64,000 bases of DNA. Origin: Gemmatimonadota bacterium (GTDB taxonomy: Bacteria; Gemmatimonadota; Gemmatimonadetes; Gemmatimonadales; GWC2-71-9). The DNA is taken from positions 1 through 64,000 of the forward strand of contig JADJPD010000003.1 in the NCBI GenBank assembly GCA_016713435.1, given 5' to 3'. Position numbers and translations under genes: made by a program. The notes beneath the pieces are model-generated. The model worked only from the letters and a program-made list of their open reading frames with translations, searched no databases and was not told the origin of the DNA. Of this stretch, positions 1 to 9,267 are shown in pieces; within the stretch, counting starts at the first letter, position 1, and the number at the start of each line of letters is the position of its first letter.

Positions 1-508
1 CCTCGTGCCCGTGGAGTACCTCCCGCTGGTGGAGGTGGTTCCCGGCCCCCCGCACCGACCCCGACTGCATCGAGGACATCCGCTTCTGGCTCAGCATGCT
101 GGGCCGGGCGCCCATCGTCCTCAAGAAGGAGGTGGCGGGCAACGTGGCCGCGCGGCTGCAGGCCGCCATGCTGCGTGAGGCGGCCCAGATAGTGCTCGAC
201 GGCGTGCTGGACGTCGAGGACGTGGACCGCGCCCTGTCCATCGGCCCCGCGCTGGGCTGGACGGCGTCGGGCATCCTGCTCGAGAGCCACCTCAACGCCG
301 GCGAGTACGGCTTCGAGATGGCGCTGGCGCAGCTCATCGGCACCATGGAGCCCGTCTGGAAGAGCCTGGCCGACTGGACCAGCCTCTCCCCGAGCAGCAG
401 AAGAAGCTGGCGCGGGCCATCGAGAAGGCCTACGGCCCCCACACCGGCGAGCTGGGCGACGCGCGCGACGCCCGCCTGGTGCGCCTCCTCGAGGCGCTGC
501 GCGAGTAG
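1..508 (+). CDS. 3-hydroxyacyl-CoA dehydrogenase family protein, C-terminal part
   Basis: This is the 3' end of an NAD-dependent 3-hydroxyacyl-CoA (or L-gulonate/carnitine type) dehydrogenase; the start lies outside the window. The visible part is the helical substrate/dimer domain: PLVEVVPGP, then a helix ending in APIVLKKEVAGNVAARLQ, then AMLREAAQIVLDGV, EDVDRAL and GPALGW, the family hallmarks. Two single-base shifts interrupt it. One is an extra C near 47-51, after which the family sequence RTDPDCIEDIRFW reads on in another frame. The other is a missing base near 385-391, after which EQQKKLARAIEKAYGP continues to a TAG at 506-508. Both lie in C runs and compensate each other, so an intact gene is likely. 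Exact substrate cannot be told. Confidence 0.8.
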
Positions 509-523
509 CATCGCACCACGTCT

Positions 524-577
524 CCGCAACGACGAGGGCCGCCGTCCCATCCGGGGTGGCGGCCCTCGTCGTTGCGG
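524..577. terminator. Strong inverted repeat between convergent genes
   Basis: A perfect 20-base inverted repeat (524-543 with 558-577, 14-base loop) lies between the stop of the dehydrogenase at 508 and the end of the minus-strand regulator at 586. It has no clear T tract but sits where a two-way terminator is expected. Confidence 0.8.
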
Positions 578-585
578 GGCGTGCG

Positions 586-1278
586 TCAGTGCGGCAGCGG
601 GGTGCAGAGCACCAGCGCCGCCAGCTCGTGCCCCACCACCTGCTCGTGCGCCCCGAGACGGAGGGTGATGGGCCCGTTGAAGGGCTGGCAACCCATGATC
701 GTCACGTGCGCGCCAGGCGTCAGGCCCACGGCGCTCAGGTAGCGCAGTCGCTCGGCGTCGCTGGTGGCCACCCGGCGCACCTCGGCGTGCATGCCGGTGC
801 CGAACTCGCAGAGCGGCGTGGTGGCGAGCTCGGTGAGGCTCCCGTCGGCGGCGGGAATCGGGTCGCCGTGCGGGTCCACGGCGGGGTCGCCGAGGGCCGT
901 GGCCATGCGTTCCACCAGCTCGTCCGAGACGGCGTGCTCCAGCCGCTCGGCCTCCTCGTGCACGGTGTCCCAGGTGTAGCCGAGGTGCGCCACGAGGTAG
1001 GCCTCGAGGAGCCGGTGGCGGCGGAGCATGCGGAGCGCCACGCGACGGCCCTCGCCCGTCAGCTGCACGCCGCGGTAGGGCTCGTGCTCCACGTAGCCCT
1101 GCTCCGCGAGCCGCCGCAGCATCCCGCTCACGGACGCCGGGGAGAGGTCGAGCGCCTGCGCCAGGTCGGTGGTGGCGGCCACCGAGCCGGTGCACCGGCC
1201 GCTCGTCAGGTGGTAGATGGCCTTCAGGTAGTCCTCGGCCGAGCGCGTGAGCGGCTCGCGGACGTGACCGCCGGTCAT
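586..1278 (-). CDS. DtxR/MntR-family metal-dependent regulator
   Basis: A 230-residue metal-responsive repressor. It has an N-terminal winged helix (SAEDYLKAIYHLT, then DLAQALDLSPASVSGMLRRL), the dimerisation/metal domain (RHRLLEAYLVAHLGY, HEEAERLEHAVSDELVERM, DPHGDPIP), and a C-terminal FeoA/SH3-like domain (SAVGLTPGAHVTIMG). It is the last gene of the minus-strand metal operon: its ATG at 1276-1278 overlaps the stop of the metal ATPase gene (ATGA), so the two are translationally coupled. It probably senses Mn, Fe or Zn and controls this operon, perhaps through the palindrome at 6682-6697. The metal cannot be read from sequence alone. Confidence 0.9.
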   Translation of the reverse strand: MTGGHVREPLTRSAEDYLKAIYHLTSGRCTGSVAATTDLAQALDLSPASVSGMLRRLAEQGYVEHEPYRGVQLTGEGRRVALRMLRRHRLLEAYLVAHLGYTWDTVHEEAERLEHAVSDELVERMATALGDPAVDPHGDPIPAADGSLTELATTPLCEFGTGMHAEVRRVATSDAERLRYLSAVGLTPGAHVTIMGCQPFNGPITLRLGAHEQVVGHELAALVLCTPLPH

Positions 1279-3378
1279 GCGGGCCTCCCGGCGGCGGGCA
1301 GTGCCCGGAGCCCGTTGGCGATGACGAGGAGGCTTGCCCCCATGTCGGCGGCGACGGCCATCCACAGCGTCGCCTGCCCGAGGAGGGCGAGCAGGAGGAA
1401 GACGGCCTTGAGGCCGAGCGCGAGCGCCATGTTCTGGCGGATGATGGCCAGCGTGCGCCGGGCGCGGACGATCGTGGGCGCCAGGAGCGTCAGGTCGTCG
1501 CCCATGAGCGCCACGTCCGCGGTCTCGAGCGCCGCATGGGTGCCCGCCACGCCCATGGCGATGCCGACCGTGGCGGCGGCCAGCGCCGGGGCGTCGTTGA
1601 CGCCGTCGCCCACCACGGCCACCACCTCGCCCTCCTGCTGGAGGGCGCGGACGGCGGCCAGCTTCTCCTCGGGCAGGAGGCGTGCGCGCACCTCCGCCAC
1701 GCCCACGGCCTGCGCCACGCGGTCGGCGGCGGTGCGGCCGTCGCCCGTCAGCATCACGAGACGCCGGATGCCGGCGGTGCGGAGGGCCGCCACCGCGGCG
1801 GCGGCGGTGGGCCGGAGGGCGTCCGCCACGGCCACGACCCCGAGCGGCTCCCGGCCGTCGGCCACGAGGATGGCGGTCTTGCCTCCTGCTCCAGCCGGTC
1901 GAGGAGGGCGTGCACGTCGTCGCGGCAGGCGCCCACCTCGTCGCAGAGGCGGCGGTTGCCCACGATGAGGCGGCGGTCGGCCACGGTGGCGCGGGCGCCC
2001 CAGCCAGGCAGCGCCGCAAACTCCTCGGCGCCCACCAGCGCCACCGCTGGCGCTCCGCGGCGCGGGTGATGGCCCGCGCCACGGGGTGCTCCGAGTGCCG
2101 TTCGACCGATGCGGCGAGGCGGAGCACTTCGTCCTCCCCCAGGTGATTCACCGCGATCACGTCGGTCAGCTCGGGCCGCCCCTCGGTGAGGGTGCCGGTC
2201 TTGTCGAAGGCAATGGCGGTCACCCGGGCCAGTGCCTCGAGCTGCGCGCCGCCCTTGAGCAGCACGCCGGCGCGCGCCGCACCCGTCAGCGCGCTCACGA
2301 GCGTCACCGGGGTGGAGATGACGAGTGCGCAGGGGCAGGCGATCACCAGCAGCGTGAGCCCGCGGTAGAGCCAGGTCTCGAACCCGCCGAGGCCGAGCAC
2401 CGGCGGCACCAGCACCACCAACACCGCGAGGCCCACGACCAGCGGCGTGTAGACCCGCGCGAAGCGGTCCACCAGCGCCTGCACCGGCGCCCGCGACGCC
2501 TGCGCGTCCTCGACGGCGTGGAGGATGCGGGCCAGCGTGGTGTCGCTCGCGGGGCGGGAGGTGCGCACCTCGAGGGCGCCGTGGCCGTTGATGCTGCCGG
2601 CGTACACGGCGTCGCCCGGGCCCTTGTCGGCGGGGGTGGCCTCACCGGTGATCGGGGCCTCGTTGAGGGCGGAGCGGCCGGCGGTGATGGTGCCGTCGAG
2701 GGCCACCCGCTCGCCCGGGCGGACGCGGATCCGCTCCCCCACCCTGACCGCGTCCACCGCCACGAGCTGGTCGCCGCCGAGCCGGATGACCAGCGCCTCC
2801 GCCGGCGCCAGCTCCATGAGCGCCCCGATGGCCCGCCGCGCGCGGCCCACCGCCCACTGCTCCAGCAGCAGCGCCACGGCAAAGAGGAACATCGCCGACG
2901 CGCCTTCACCCCACTCGCCGATCAGCGCGGCACCGGCGGCGGCGATGGTCGCGAGCGCGTGCATGTCGGGCGAGCGGTTGCGGAGCGCCTTGAGCCCGCG
3001 CGGCGCCACGTACCAGCCGCCAGCGATCATGGCGCTTACCAGCACCGGCACTTGCACCAGCTCCGGCTGCCCGAGCCAGCCGACCAGCAGGCCGACGCCG
3101 AGGAGCACGCCGGAGAGCGCCGCGGCGAGCAGCGGCCCCCGGGGGCGCGCATCGGTGGTGCTTACCACGTCGGCGCGGACCGGATGCCCCGCCTCCGTGA
3201 TGGCCTGCGCCAGGGCGGCCCGGGTGGCGCCCCCCTTGGCCACCGTCACCCGCACCTCGCCCTTGAGCACGTCCACGGCCACGGCCTCGACGCCGGGGAG
3301 CTGGTTCACCGCGCGGCTGATGCCGGCGGCGCAACTCGGGCAGTCGATGCCGCCCACGCGGAAGAGCTCGGCGTTCAC
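1275..3378 (-). CDS. P1B-2-type heavy-metal-translocating ATPase (Zn/Cd/Pb)
   Basis: An integral membrane pump that exports soft divalent metals using ATP. It has an N-terminal HMA domain with GIDCPSC, a CPC channel motif (ACPCALVIS), the phosphorylation site DKTGTLTEG, the HP motif SEHPVARAI and GDGVND. The final helices carry N(x)7K(x)20DxG (NMALALGLK ... DMG), the signature of the Zn2+/Cd2+/Pb2+ group. The start is GTG at 3376-3378, overlapping the feoB stop. Two single-base deletions break the frame, near 2045-2055 (after AAERQ) and near 1880 (after RLEQE); the family sequence continues in the next frame each time, so I read one gene. Pairing with FeoB and two DtxR-type proteins suggests export of excess or contaminating metal alongside ferrous iron import. 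Confidence 0.88.
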
Positions 3379-5574
3379 GCCAGCAGCCGCCACAGCTGCG
3401 CCACCACGAAGCAGACGCTGGCGCCGAGCACCAGCGGCATGAGGGTGGCCACGGCGGTCCACTTCACGCTCCCGGTCTCGCGGTAGATGGTGTAGATAGT
3501 GGTGCTGCACGGGTTGTGGAGCAGCGAGAAGAGCATGAGGTTGATCGCCGTGAGCGCGGTCCACCCGGCGCTCCGGAGCAGCAGCCCCACCTCGGCCGGC
3601 GACTCGAGCTCGAACATCACCCCCGCCCCGTGCCCCACCCCGCCACGTGCCCGGTGAGCACCGTGAGCATGAGCACCGTGGGGATCACGATCTCGTTGGC
3701 GGGGATGGCCACCACGTAGGCCAGCAGGATCACCCCGTTGAGCCCCAGCAGGAGCCCCACCGGGTCGAGCCGGCTGGTGATGTGCTCCGCCAGGCTCACG
3801 CCGCCGAAGGTCACGTTGCCGAGGAGCCAGATGGCCGCGCCCGCCGGCGCCGCGAACACGATCGCGCGCCAGAGCACGATCAGGGTCCGGTCGATGAGCG
3901 AGGTGTAGAGCGCCTGCAGGATCCGGGGCGGCCGGTACGGCGGCAGCTCCAGGCTGAAGGTGGTGGCCTCCCCCGCAGCACCGTGCGCGAGAGCACCCAC
4001 GAGTCCAGGAACATCACCAGCACACCGAGCACCGCGATGCCCACCACGGCCCCTGCGCTCGCGAGGCCGCCAGCGGCGCTTAAGACCAGCGCCCCGATGA
4101 ACACCGTGGCCAGCAGGATCTGCGTGGGCCAGCGCCCGTTGCAGAGGGAGAAATTGTTGGTGAGGATGGCCACCAGCCGCTCCCGCGGGCTGTCGATGAC
4201 GCGCGTGGCCACCACGCCCGCCGCATTGCAGCCGAACCCCATGCACATGGTGAGCGCCTGCTTCCCGTGCGCCCCGGCGCGCCGGAAGAGCGCGTCCAGG
4301 TTGAAGGCCACGCGCGCGGCAGATAGCCGAAGTCCTCCAGCAGCGTGAACATCGGAAAGAAGATCGCCATCGGCGGCAGCATCACGCTGATGACCCAGGC
4401 GGTGGCGAGATACACGCCGTCGAAGAGGAAGGTTACCAGCCACCCCGGCGCGCCGAGCGCCAGGGCGCCGCCCTTGAGCAGCGGGTGCAGCTTGTCGACC
4501 AGCAGGTCGGCCAGCAGGGCCGAGGCACGTTGGCCCCGGCGATGGTGGCCAGGAAGACCGCGGTGAGCATGAGCAGCATCACCGGGAACCCGAGGACGCG
4601 GCTGGTGAGCAGCCGGTCGAGGGTGCGGTCCAGGTCGAAGCCCGCGCGCCGGAGGCCCCGGAGCTCCACCCGCGCCGCGGTGGCCTGCGCCCGGGCGTAG
4701 AGCCCTTCCGTCAGGCGGTCGTGGAAGGTGGCGGGAAGCCGCCAGCGGAGGCGGTCCACGGTGGCGAGGAGCGCAGTCGTCAGCTCCACGCTGGCCGCGG
4801 TGCGGCCCGGCTCGCCGTGCTGCTGCCCCAGGTCGCCATCGCGGACGGCGGCCGTGATGCGCTGGTCGCCCTGCAGCAGGCGGAAGGCCACCCAGCGCGC
4901 GTTGGGAAGCGCGGGGAACGCGGCGGTGATGGCCGGCTCGAGCTCGCCGAGAAGGCTGGTGACCTCGGCGGGGTAGGCCTCCACCGGCCTGGGGTGCGTC
5001 ACCACCGCGCCGCTCGCCACCGCCAGCGTGGTGTCGAGCAGCTCGGGGATGCCCTGCCCCTGCCGCGCGGCGGCGGCCACCACCGGCACGCCGGCTCGTC
5101 CGCGAGCTTCGCCGGGTCGATGGCGATGCCGTGCCGCCGCGCCTCGTCCATCAGGTTGAGGCACACCACCACCCGGTCGGTGATCTCGAGGATCTGGAGC
5201 GCCAGGTTGAGGTTCCGCTCCAGCCGCGTGGCGTCCAGCACCACGATGGTGACGTCGGGGCGGCCAAAGAGCAGGAAGTCGCGCGCCACTTCCTCGTCGG
5301 TGCTGCCCGCCTGCAGGCTGTAGGTGCCTGGCAGGTCCACGAGCTTGAAGCGCTTCCCGCCGTGCGCAAACATCCCCTCCGCCCGCGCCACCGTCTTGCC
5401 CGGCCAGTTGCCGGTGTGCTGGCGCAGGCCGGTCAGGGCGTTGAAGACGGTGCTCTTGCCGGTGTTGGGATTGCCGGCCAGGGCCACGAGATAATCGTGG
5501 CGACCGGTGCGGATGCCGAGCTGCACCAGCTCGGGCGCCTTGGCGGCGGACCGCGGGGCCAGGGTGCTCGTCAT
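3375..5574 (-). CDS. feoB: Ferrous iron transporter FeoB (several frameshifts)
   Basis: This is the GTP-dependent Fe(II) importer of the inner membrane. The N-terminal G domain has GNPNTGKSTVFNALTG (G1), VDLPGTYSL (G3) and NLMDEA (G4). It is followed by the Gate helices LGFPVMLLMLTAVF, VISVMLPPMAIFFPMFTLLEDFGYLPR, CMGFGCNAAGVVATR, ANEIVIPTVLM and the C-terminal LLHNPCSTTIYTIYRETGS. The protein moves through five successive frames, each step equivalent to one missing base, near 5095, 4530, 4325, 3975 and 3625. Every break joins conserved FeoB sequence and lies in G/C runs, so sequencing error is likelier than a pseudogene. The ATG at 5572-5574 follows the FeoA-fusion stop by 2 bases; the stop overlaps the ATPase GTG. 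Confidence 0.88.
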
Positions 5575-5576
5575 GG

Positions 5577-6625
5577 CTACGACGCCGCCTCGGTGGGGGT
5601 GGACTCCACCTGGATCTGGTCCGCCTGCGTCCGCCGGAGCGCGATGAGCGCCCCGCGGATGCGGTACGCCACCGGGTCGCCGCCGGGGCTCGCAACTCGG
5701 CCGTGATCAGCGTGCCCGGCACCACGCCGAGGTCGAGCAGTCCGACGGCGCTCGGGCCCTGGCAGGCGGCGGAGAGCCGCACCACCCGCGCCGATGCACC
5801 GGGCGCGAGGCCCGAGAGGCGCGCGTGGGCACGCTCGTCCAGCACGTCTCCGTCCGGCAGCGGCTCCACGGCGATCTGGTCCGCCACCACCGGCGGCAGC
5901 GCATGCTCCCGCCCGTCCAGCCGGAACCGCACCTCCGTGGGCGAGACCTCGAGCAGGCGGAGCCGCGTGCCCGGCGTCAGGCCGCGCTCCAGCAGCTGCT
6001 CGAACGCCTCCCGCGGCTCGTCCTCGAGGTGCACGATGGTCACCGCACTCCCCGCCGGCAGCGCCGAGAGAGGGCGATGGGTGGGCACGGGGAGCTCGCC
6101 GGTCATGGTGGGGATGGGATCGCCGTGCGGGTCGTAGCGCGGGTGACCCATGGTGGCGGAAAGCGCGTCCACCTCCGCCTCACTCAGGGAGTGCTCCAGC
6201 CGCTCCGCCTGCTCGTGCCACTCGGCGGGGTCCACGCCGGTGCTGTCGGCGAGGTATCGCTCCCAAAGCCGGTGCACGCGCACCATGCGGAGGGCGTAGG
6301 CGCGGCCCGCGGGGGTCAGCGCCAGCCGGCCCTGCTCCGCCAGGGCCAGCCCGCCCTCGGTCAGGCGCTCGATGATGCGGTGGGCCGCGTGGCGCGTCAC
6401 CTCGAGCCCGCTAACCAAGCTCTCCACCGTGGGCACCCGTCCCGCCGCTTCCTCGTGGTAAAGCGCCTTGAGCGCATCCTCCACCAGGACCCGGTCCGAC
6501 GAGCGCCGCAGGCGCGCCACCCGCGCGAGGATCCCCACCCGCGGCCAGCACACCACGCCGGCGACGCCCGCCACGACGGCGAAGACCGTCAGGGCGAGCC
6601 CGGGTGCCACGGGGGAAGCCTGCAT
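5577..6625 (-). CDS. Membrane-anchored DtxR-type regulator fused to FeoA domains
   Basis: The protein has about 350 residues. Residues 8-28 form a hydrophobic helix (ALTVFAVVAGVAGVV). A DtxR-type winged helix and dimer domain follow (DALKALYHEEAAG, SGLEVTRHAAHRIIERL, HRLWERYLADSTGV, EQAERLEHSLSEAEV, DPHGDPIP). Two SH3-like FeoA domains come next (ERGLTPGTRLRLLEV; LLDLGVVPGTLITAELRAP). One missing base near 5690 shifts the frame; it then continues GGDPVAYRIRGALIALRR to a TAG at 5577-5579. The gene lies 2 bases upstream of feoB, where FeoA normally sits. I infer a fused FeoA partner for FeoB with a DNA-binding or vestigial regulatory half held at the membrane. Start chosen at ATG 6623-6625; upstream in-frame sequence is not protein-like. 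Confidence 0.8.
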
Positions 6626-6681
6626 CAGGATCACACGATTTCCTTGGGCGAGAGCGAGTTGTCGTACAAGGGAGAGGATAA

Positions 6682-6697
6682 TTTCGTATGCACGAAA
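6682..6697. promoter_or_regulatory. Palindromic operator candidate for the metal operon
   Basis: TTTCGT-ATGC-ACGAAA is an interrupted palindrome (6-base arms) in a short AT-rich island, 57 bases upstream of the DtxR-FeoA start on the minus strand and 138 bases upstream of wrbA. DtxR/IdeR/MntR proteins bind AT-flanked palindromes of this size, so this is a likely target of the operon's own regulator. The link is inference from position and symmetry. Confidence 0.5.
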
Positions 6698-6834
6698 AAT
6701 CAAGGAACTCTCGACCGCCGGAAGCTCGGCCGTGCCCCGGGGGGTACGGGCGGTCGTCCGGAGGGGGTCTACCGGCCCGGGGGGGCCCCGCAATGGCGGC
6801 ATCCGGCCACCCCCCCACGACAAAGGAGGCGGGG

Positions 6835-7458
6835 ATGACAGTGAAGCTGGCAGTGATCTGCTACAGCGCCACGGGATCCACCTGGGCGCTGGCGGAGGCG
6901 GTCGCGGAGGGCGCCGAGTCGGCGGGCGCGGAGGTGCGGCTGCGGCGGGTGCGCGAACTGGCGCCGGAGGAGGCCATCACCAGCAATCCCCGCTGGCGCG
7001 CCCACCGGGACCGGGTGCAGGCCATCCCCGAGGCCGAGCTCGCGGACCTCGAATGGGCCGAGGCGGTCCTCTTCGGCACGCCCACCCGCTACGGGCTCCC
7101 CACCGCCCAGCTCAAGCAGTTCCTCGACCAGACCGGCGGTCTCTGGGCACAGGGCAAGCTGGTGGACAAGGTGGTATCCGCCTTCTGCTCTGCCGGCACC
7201 GCGCACGGCGGGCACGAGACCACGATCACCTCGCTCAGCCACACCTTCTTCCACTGGGGGGCCATCATCGTCCCGCCGGGTTATGCCAGCGAGATCCAGA
7301 TGAAGGCCGGCACACCCTACGGCGCCAGCTACGCCAGCGAGAACGGCAAGCGCCTGCCGGACGAGACGACGCTCGCCTCGGCGCGCTTCCAGGGACGGCG
7401 GGTGGCGGAGGTGGCGGCGGACCTGCTGGCGGGACGGAGCTCGGGCGTGGCCCGCTAG
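6835..7458 (+). CDS. wrbA: NAD(P)H:quinone oxidoreductase, flavodoxin-like WrbA family
   Basis: A 207-residue cytoplasmic FMN protein that reduces quinones by two electrons, avoiding semiquinone radicals. The FMN phosphate loop SATGSTWALAEAV is at residues 10-22. The WrbA signatures FGTPTRYGLPTAQLKQFLDQTGGLW, FCSAGTAHGGHETT (second FMN loop) and HWGAIIVPPGY follow. The ATG is preceded by a strong Shine-Dalgarno AGGAGG (6824-6829). It is divergent from the iron operon and shares its 210-bp upstream region, so it could respond to the same metal signal or to oxidative stress. Confidence 0.93.
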   Translation: MTVKLAVICYSATGSTWALAEAVAEGAESAGAEVRLRRVRELAPEEAITSNPRWRAHRDRVQAIPEAELADLEWAEAVLFGTPTRYGLPTAQLKQFLDQTGGLWAQGKLVDKVVSAFCSAGTAHGGHETTITSLSHTFFHWGAIIVPPGYASEIQMKAGTPYGASYASENGKRLPDETTLASARFQGRRVAEVAADLLAGRSSGVAR

Positions 7459-7462
7459 TGCG

Positions 7463-8062
7463 TCAGGCGGGCGGCCCGTCCATGGCGAGCGCCACCATGG
7501 GCGTCAGGATCCGCTCGGTCAGCCCCCACACGATGCCGGGGCCCAGGTGGTACGCGGGGAAGATCATCTCGCGGCCCCGGACCTGGAGCGGCGTGTCGCG
7601 ATAGGTGGCGGGGTCCTGCAGCTCGGTGAGCGGCACCCAGAAGGTGTCCGCCACCTCGGGGTTCAGGGTGACCCGGGGTCGCTGGGTGAGCGCAAAGACG
7701 AACGGCCGCACCACGATGACCTGCGGCAGCGGGGTCCGCGGCCAGACATCGTCGAGCTGGCCCAGGAGACCGTCGCGTGACAGGGTGCAGCCGATCTCCT
7801 CGGCGGTCTCGCGCAGGGCGGTGGTGCAGAGGTCGGGGTCGCTCGGGTCCCGGCGGCCGCCGGGGAGGCCGATGTGGCCGGACCACGGGTCCCCGGCACG
7901 TTCAGCGCGACGGATGCGGAGGACGGCGTCGGGATCCGGACAGAGGATCACGGCCACCGCGGCCCAGCGGTAGGCGTGGTCGGGCGGGAGGCCGGCGAGG
8001 TCGAACGTCTTCGGCTCGCGCGCGGCCAGGCGTCGCGCGAGCCGTTCCCACGCCAGACTCAA
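7463..8062 (-). CDS. Nudix hydrolase, CoA pyrophosphatase-like
   Basis: A 199-residue Nudix protein. The Nudix helix region is GGRRDPSDPDLCTTALRETAEEIG, split by the usual REtxEEiG metal-binding end. The preceding ERAGDPWSGHIGLPGG and following LDDVWPRTPLPQVIVVRPFVF match the NudL/CoA diphosphatase group, which cleaves CoA and its derivatives to phosphopantetheine and 3',5'-ADP. The apparent start is TTG (8060-8062) overlapping the fmdB stop; a slightly later start is possible. It ends 4 bases from the convergent wrbA stop. Confidence 0.85.
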   Translation of the reverse strand: MSLAWERLARRLAAREPKTFDLAGLPPDHAYRWAAVAVILCPDPDAVLRIRRAERAGDPWSGHIGLPGGRRDPSDPDLCTTALRETAEEIGCTLSRDGLLGQLDDVWPRTPLPQVIVVRPFVFALTQRPRVTLNPEVADTFWVPLTELQDPATYRDTPLQVRGREMIFPAYHLGPGIVWGLTERILTPMVALAMDGPPA

Positions 8063-8286
8063 TGGCAGCCGCAGCCTCCGCCGCCACAGCCCCCGCCGCC
8101 CATGGGGCCGAGCGCGGAGTAATCGCCGCCGCTGCCGATGGAGCTGCTGCCGTGGCGGGCGGGGGCGGAGATCAGGCGCTCCACCTTGGCGCTCTCGCAG
8201 GCGGGGCAGCGGACCTTGGTGTCACCGCGGACCAGGCGCTCGAAGGTCTTGTCGCAGGCGGCGCAGCGGTACTCGTAGATGGGCAT
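8059..8286 (-). CDS. FmdB-family zinc ribbon protein
   Basis: A 75-residue protein beginning MPIYEYRCAACDKTFE, the universal start of FmdB-type putative regulators. Two CxxC knuckles (CAAC, CPAC) form a zinc ribbon, followed by a Gly/Ser/Cys tail ending GGGGCGGGGCGCH. Function in this family is poorly known (the founding member regulates formamidase/amidase genes). I use ATG 8284-8286 rather than an in-frame ATG 51 bases upstream because the family starts exactly there and a promoter-like TATCTTTC (8311-8318) lies in between. It overlaps the downstream Nudix gene. Confidence 0.88.
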   Translation of the reverse strand: MPIYEYRCAACDKTFERLVRGDTKVRCPACESAKVERLISAPARHGSSSIGSGGDYSALGPMGGGGCGGGGCGCH

Positions 8287-8342
8287 CGGCAGCTCGGGAT
8301 CGGGACGGGGGAAAGATACACCAAGCTTCTTCCGCATCGAAA

Positions 8343-8421
8343 GCGCGGCCCTTGGGCCGCGCCGCCCCCCCCATGTCCCAGCTCAGGTCACCCCCCGGGA
8401 AGCGCGGCCCGAGGGCCGCGC
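8343..8421. repeat. Two GC-rich hairpins downstream of the hydrolase gene
   Basis: Two near-identical inverted repeats: GCGCGGCC/GGCCGCGC (8343-8350 with 8355-8362) and GCGCGGCCC/GGGCCGCGC (8402-8410 with 8413-8421). They lie between the stop of the a/b hydrolase (8441) and the FmdB start, and may end transcription or be REP-like palindromes. Confidence 0.6.
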
Positions 8422-8440
8422 CTGGGATGCGGATGGATGA

Positions 8441-9267
8441 TCAGAGGTGTCGACCGAACCATTTCACGGTCTCGTCGAACGCCACGGCGAGATCCGGCGT
8501 CACCCCCGCGAAAGGGTGCACCGCCCCGAAGGTGTGGCCCGCCCCTTCCAGGAGGATGAGCCGCCCTTGATGGGCCGACGCCGCCAATGCGTGCGCTTCC
8601 GACACCGCCACCGCCGCGTCGGTGGTGCCGTGCAGGATCAGCCACGGGATCGAGACGCGCTGTGCCGCGGCCAGGATGTCGAGCCCGGCCGCGTTCTGCT
8701 CGACATCGTCGAGGACGTCCGGATAGAGCGGCAGGACCTCACCGGTCCGGCTGTTGACGATGTCGAGCCGGCCCGCCGCGCGCCATGCCGCGGCGCGCCC
8801 GGGCCAGCGGTCCACGGTACTGATCGCGGCCCAGGTGACGAGGGCATGCACCCGCGGGTCCTGCCCGGCGGTGAGGATCGCCGCAGCGCCGCCCCGCGAA
8901 TGCCCCACCAGCCCGAATTCGGCGGTGGGGAGCCGCGCCGAAGTAACCGGTCGGCGAGCGCATCCAGCACGCGGCGCACGTCCGCGAGCTCGGCGCTGAA
9001 GGTGTTGTGGCCAAAGCGCTCCGGGTACGCGAAGGCCCCGTGCTCGTCCACGCCGCTGCCCGACAGGTTCACTGTCACCGCCGTGAAGCCCGCCCGCGCC
9101 ACCCGCTCCGCCAGCGGCGGGAACATCCCCCAGTCCTTGAAGCCCTTGAACCCATGCACCACCACCACGGCCGGCCGGGGGGCGCGGCGGTCACTGGTGC
9201 GGACGTCGACCAGCAGCGGCCCGAGCGCCCCCGGGAGGGTGTGCCGGGTGAGCGTGGGCGTCGCCAT
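8441..9267 (-). CDS. Alpha/beta hydrolase (dienelactone hydrolase-like; frameshift)
   Basis: About 275 residues, cytoplasmic. The oxyanion region PAVVVVHGFKGFKDWGMFPPLA is followed by the nucleophile elbow GHSRGG (Ser), then the late acidic strand with HGTTDAAVAVSEAH (Asp), and GAGHTFGAVHPF (catalytic His). These form a complete Ser-Asp-His triad. A single-base shift near 8940 separates the N-terminal quarter from the nucleophile part; the sequence joins smoothly across it. The ATG (9265-9267) overlaps the stop of the upstream S66 peptidase by one base (TGATG), so they are co-transcribed. Substrate unknown. Confidence 0.82.

Noticed and set aside
586..3564. A natural fusion of metal ATPase and DtxR regulator in one 992-codon frame
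   Set aside because: The joined frame passes through about 240 residues of Arg/Pro/Gly noise, while the true ATPase C-terminus (GDGVND, NxxxxxxxK...DxG) lies in other frames and ends with a normal ATGA overlap.
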